Positions 13,647 to 16,345 of a stretch of 16,345 nucleotides of DNA are shown one piece after another (position 1 is the stretch's first letter; every line of letters starts with the position of its first letter). Both the position numbers and the translations under genes were made by a program. Origin of the DNA: Fibrobacteria bacterium GUT77. GTDB taxonomy: Bacteria; Fibrobacterota; Chitinivibrionia; Chitinivibrionales; Chitinispirillaceae. The DNA lies in contig LIUJ01000185.1 of the NCBI GenBank assembly GCA_001462255.1, positions 1 to 16,345 on the forward strand, read 5' to 3'. The notes below the pieces were generated by a model, which was given only the letters and a program-made list of their open reading frames with translations, did not search any database and had not been told where the DNA came from.

Positions 13647-15146
13647 ATGAAACGTTTTACCGCGTTTGCCTCGTTTTTTGCGTTGACCGTCGGCCTATCC
13701 GCGATATCCGTCGCGGCGGAGACGCCGGTAGAGCGATACGGACGGCTTGCCGTCATCGGCAATAAGATCGTGAGCGAGAAAACCGAAAATCCGGTTCAGC
13801 TTCGGGGGATGAGTTACTTTTGGAGCATGGCCGGGGAGTCGCAAAACTACTACAACGCCAACGTGGTGGGGTGGCTTGCCGACGATTGGAAAGCCAACCT
13901 CGTGAGGGCCGCCATGGGCGTTGACGAGTATTGGGGCGAGAATAGTAGCGGCTACTTAGCCGGCAACAAATCCGGCAATAAGGGAAACGACGAACGCGTT
14001 GACGACGTAGTAAACGCCGCCATCAACAAAGGAATTTACGCAATAATAGACTGGCATTCGCATACCGCCCATACTAAGACCGATGACGCGGCGGCGTTTT
14101 TCAAGAAAATGGCGCAAAAATATAAAGATTATCCCAACGTCATATATGAAATCTACAACGAGCCTACCGTCGGATGCGGTAACGCAACCGTGGGGACGAC
14201 GGCATGGAATACCATAAGCCCCTATTTGCAAGCGGTAACGGACTCAATAAGGAAAGTAGACCCAAATAATCTCATAATTCTCGGTACCCCTTGTTACAGC
14301 CAACGTGTTGATATTGCCGCTAACACTCCGATAAGAGGCAACAATCTGCTTTACGCGTTACATTTTTACTCAAACGATCCGAATCATCAGGCAACGCTCA
14401 GAAGTACCGCCCAAACGGCGATTGACAGAGGCCAAGCGATATTCGTCTCGGAATTCGGTACGTGCAATTCCAACGGCGGAACACAATGCGTACCCGGAAC
14501 CAGCGGTGATAACTGCCCCAAACAAAACGACAATAGCCACAACGCGGCGGAGACCGATATCTGGCTTGATTTTCTTGATCAACGCACAGTCAGCTGGGCA
14601 AATTGGTCGATAAGCACAAAGGACGAAGCCGCCTCCGCGATAAAGTCCGGCGCGAGTACTTCCGGTAACTGGACGGACGCCAACCTCACCCCGTCCGGCG
14701 CTTACATCCGCAGTAAACTGATTGCCGCGTACAACCGCGAAGAGGAGCAATGGAACACCGCCGTCCTTGCCGAGGACCGCGCGCTTCCCGGCGCCCAAAC
14801 GGCGACCGAATCCGCCGTATCCCCCGTCAACGCCCAACCAAACCGTTTCTCCGTGGGGCCCATCCCTACAAGCCTAACCGGTAGCGGCGTCAATTTCTTT
14901 TGGCAGGGTAAGGCCGTTACCGGCGGCTCGCTTCTGATTTACGACGCGGTAGGCAACGGCGTAAAGAGCGTCGACATAAAAGACGCCTCCGCAAACGGCC
15001 AATCGAGGCGCGTAATAGGTTCCTGGAACTTGACGGACGCAAAGGGTCGTCGGGTTACCGCGGGTAGCTACCTTGTTAGAGGTAAATTGCTTAAGCAAGA
15101 CGGAAGCGTAGTACCGGTATCGTCGATAGTGGTTGTCGGTAAATAA
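13647..15146 (+). CDS. Secreted GH5 endoglucanase (cellulase) with C-terminal Ig-like/sorting-type module
   Basis: Cleaves beta-1,4-glucan, probably cellulose, outside the cell. The 499-residue product has a signal peptide (1-24, likely cut after VAA). The GH5 barrel spans about 30-370. QLRGMSYFWS, LVRAAMG and IDWHSH fit subfamily GH5_2. The acid/base is Glu172 in YEIYNEP and the nucleophile is Glu269 in FVSEFG. An insertion after the nucleophile (273-292) contains Cys273, Cys281 and Cys290. A linker of Ala, Thr and Pro (about 380-400) leads to a beta-rich C-terminal module (about 402-499) with LLIYDAVGNGVKSV, GSWNLTDAKGRRVTAGSYLVRG. This resembles FlgD-like or type IX sorting modules on Fibrobacter enzymes. 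AGGAG lies 7 bases before the ATG. Confidence 0.93.
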   Translation: MKRFTAFASFFALTVGLSAISVAAETPVERYGRLAVIGNKIVSEKTENPVQLRGMSYFWSMAGESQNYYNANVVGWLADDWKANLVRAAMGVDEYWGENSSGYLAGNKSGNKGNDERVDDVVNAAINKGIYAIIDWHSHTAHTKTDDAAAFFKKMAQKYKDYPNVIYEIYNEPTVGCGNATVGTTAWNTISPYLQAVTDSIRKVDPNNLIILGTPCYSQRVDIAANTPIRGNNLLYALHFYSNDPNHQATLRSTAQTAIDRGQAIFVSEFGTCNSNGGTQCVPGTSGDNCPKQNDNSHNAAETDIWLDFLDQRTVSWANWSISTKDEAASAIKSGASTSGNWTDANLTPSGAYIRSKLIAAYNREEEQWNTAVLAEDRALPGAQTATESAVSPVNAQPNRFSVGPIPTSLTGSGVNFFWQGKAVTGGSLLIYDAVGNGVKSVDIKDASANGQSRRVIGSWNLTDAKGRRVTAGSYLVRGKLLKQDGSVVPVSSIVVVGK

Positions 15147-15181
15147 AAACAAAATTTTCAAACAGAAAGGGGCACATATTT

Positions 15182-15958
15182 ATGCGCCTGAAATCTTTTG
15201 TGGCAATCTGCGGTATGCTAACCCTTGCCGTCGGCGCTTACAACTGCGGGGGCGGCGGAGGGGGCGGCGGCAAACTCAAAGAGGTCGTTGAGGAAACCCA
15301 CCCCAACGGGGCCAAGAAGAAGGTCAGCTACTACGGTAGCGGCAACAGCCTTGCCCGCACCACCTTCTTCTTTGACGACGGCAAGACGCAATCCGACCAG
15401 TTCTTCAAGAACGGCCAGCCGGACAGCACGCGAATTATATACAACAAGGACGGGGGCACCGTCAAGCTCTCCACCTTCGCGGACGGCAAACCGCACGGAC
15501 CGGAGAAGGAGTGGTACCCCAACGGCAATCTAAAGAGCGAGGCAGTGTACGCCGACGGCGCACCGGTAGGGGCGGTCAAGTCTTACTATGAGGACGGCGT
15601 GATAGCCTCGGAGGTCAACTACAAGGACGGCAAAAAAGACGGCGAGGAGATCCTGTACTACAACGACGGCAAAAAGAAGCGCGTGAGGACCTACGCGGCC
15701 GGCGACCAAGAGGGGCCGGAGATCGAGTATTACGAAAACGGCGCAATCAAAAAGGAGCAACAGTTCTCCAAAAACGCGCTCAACGGCCCGTTCAAGACCT
15801 ACCACAAAGATCCTAAGGGTCAGGGAAAGGTCGAGGAGTCGGGCGCCTACGTCAACGGCAAGTATGAGGGCGAAAGGTTTCAGTACGACAAAAACGGAAA
15901 GAAGACCTCAAAAGCGGTGTACAAAGATGGGGTCATGGAATTCGGCGAACGGTATTAA
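15182..15958 (+). CDS. MORN/YwqK-repeat protein, putative lipoprotein
   Basis: A 258-residue protein with a hydrophobic leader (about 4-20), then Cys22 and eight consecutive glycines (23-30). The Cys followed by Gly looks like a lipoprotein anchor, but Asn at -1 and Tyr at -2 make the lipobox unusual. From about 35 to 255 it consists of MORN-variant repeats of the YwqK type, about 20-25 residues each. Examples are YPNGNLKSEAVYADGAPVG, YYEDGVIASEVNYKDGKKDG, YYENGAIKKEQQF and YDKNGKKTSKAVYKDG. Such repeats form beta-hairpin stacks; the function in bacteria is mostly unknown. AGAAAGGGG lies 9 bases before the ATG. The gap to the GH5 stop is 35 bases without a terminator, so cotranscription with the cellulase is possible. 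Confidence 0.82.
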   Translation: MRLKSFVAICGMLTLAVGAYNCGGGGGGGGKLKEVVEETHPNGAKKKVSYYGSGNSLARTTFFFDDGKTQSDQFFKNGQPDSTRIIYNKDGGTVKLSTFADGKPHGPEKEWYPNGNLKSEAVYADGAPVGAVKSYYEDGVIASEVNYKDGKKDGEEILYYNDGKKKRVRTYAAGDQEGPEIEYYENGAIKKEQQFSKNALNGPFKTYHKDPKGQGKVEESGAYVNGKYEGERFQYDKNGKKTSKAVYKDGVMEFGERY

Positions 15959-15998
15959 TATTTGAAAGCGTGAATCGAGGCTAAGCCGATGACAGTCA

Positions 15999-16065
15999 TT
16001 GCGAGTGAAGCGAAGCAATCTCGAAAATCTTGCTTAATTATATGAGATTGCTTCATTTCTCGCAA
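15999..16065. repeat. Long imperfect palindrome, interspersed-repeat type
   Basis: The left arm (15999-16023, TTGCGAGTGAAGCGAAGCAA and on) and the right arm (16043-16065) are imperfect inverted copies; both carry GAAGCAATCTC when read in the same sense. The core TCATTGCGAGnGAAGCGAAGCAATC resembles a palindromic repeat known from many bacterial genomes. It lies between two convergent genes and may also end transcripts. The rest of 15959-16081 holds no gene. Confidence 0.7.
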
Positions 16066-16081
16066 CAACACGGTCAAAATT

Positions 16082-16345
16082 CTAATCCCCTATAATTTTA
16101 ACCAACACCCGCTTTTCACGCCGACCGTCGAACTCACCGTAAAATATCTGCTCCCAAGGGCCAAAGTCGAGCTTTCCGCCCGTTACGGCAATCACGACCT
16201 CGCGACCCATGATTTGGCGCTTCAGGTGAGCGTCGCCGTTGTCCTCCATGCCGTTGTGACGGTAGCGGTCTACCGGCTCGTGGGGGGCAAGGTTCTCAAG
16301 CCAGTCGTCGAAATCTTTAAGTAGCCCCCGCTCGTCGTCGTTGAT
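16082..16345 (-). CDS. yjbQ: YjbQ/UPF0047 family protein, 3' part only
   Basis: The 87 residues seen are the C-terminal two thirds of a YjbQ-type protein (family about 135-140 residues); the 5' end lies beyond the right edge. Family blocks are NDDERGLLKDFDDWLENLAP, then RHNGMEDNGDAHLKRQIMGR with conserved His30 and His40 (fragment numbering), LDFGPWEQIFYGEFDG, and the end KRVLVKIIGD before TAG at 16082-16084. Some members have been reported to have thiamine-phosphate-synthase activity in vitro, but the cellular role is uncertain. No thiamine gene is visible beside it. It converges with the MORN-repeat gene. Confidence 0.9.
   Translation of the reverse strand: MNDDERGLLKDFDDWLENLAPHEPVDRYRHNGMEDNGDAHLKRQIMGREVVIAVTGGKLDFGPWEQIFYGEFDGRREKRVLVKIIGD

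Overview
The window reads as a chromosomal segment of a Gram-negative, probably anaerobic, polysaccharide-degrading bacterium. The best taxonomic guess is Fibrobacterota or a close relative; this is inferred and not proven by any single marker. It rests on a complete Tol-type envelope module, lipoproteins, a secreted GH5 cellulase whose C-terminal module resembles those on Fibrobacter enzymes, a biotin synthase with altered auxiliary-cluster ligands, and a HisA of the type usual in eukaryotes. I see no phage genes, transposase, CRISPR array, rRNA or tRNA. Most of the content is housekeeping genes, with small palindromic repeats between some of them.

Layout. At the left edge is the tail of an unidentified gene, then queF (queuosine synthesis). 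A palindromic repeat separates this from a tight plus-strand envelope cluster: tolQ, tolR and a TonB/TolA-like gene overlap one another, and are followed by tolB and a cpoB/ybgF-like coiled-coil/TPR lipoprotein. No pal gene lies in the cluster. bioB (minus) converges on it and is divergent from tex (plus). Tex converges on a minus-strand run that is, in order of transcription, serC, then (after a compound palindromic element with a terminator-like hairpin) serA, capA-like and a PD-(D/E)XK Fe-S nuclease. The last three are spaced by only 3 to 4 bases. hisA (plus) is divergent from serC. It is followed by a GH5 endoglucanase and a MORN/YwqK-repeat putative lipoprotein, also plus strand. The right edge holds the 3' part of a yjbQ-family gene on the minus strand, separated by a long imperfect palindrome.

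How the genes fit together. TolQ-TolR form the proton-driven inner-membrane motor. The proline-rich TonB/TolA-like protein spans the periplasm, and TolB and CpoB act in the periplasm or at the outer membrane. SerC and SerA are consecutive enzymes of phosphoserine synthesis (SerA makes the substrate of SerC). QueF, BioB and HisA each stand alone without the rest of their pathway. The GH5 enzyme is the clearest niche marker.

I found no clearly new multi-gene system. The most noteworthy items are the biotin synthase with non-canonical cluster ligands, the eukaryote-type HisA, the compound palindrome between serC and serA, the Tol cluster without pal, and the serA-capA-nuclease gene run.
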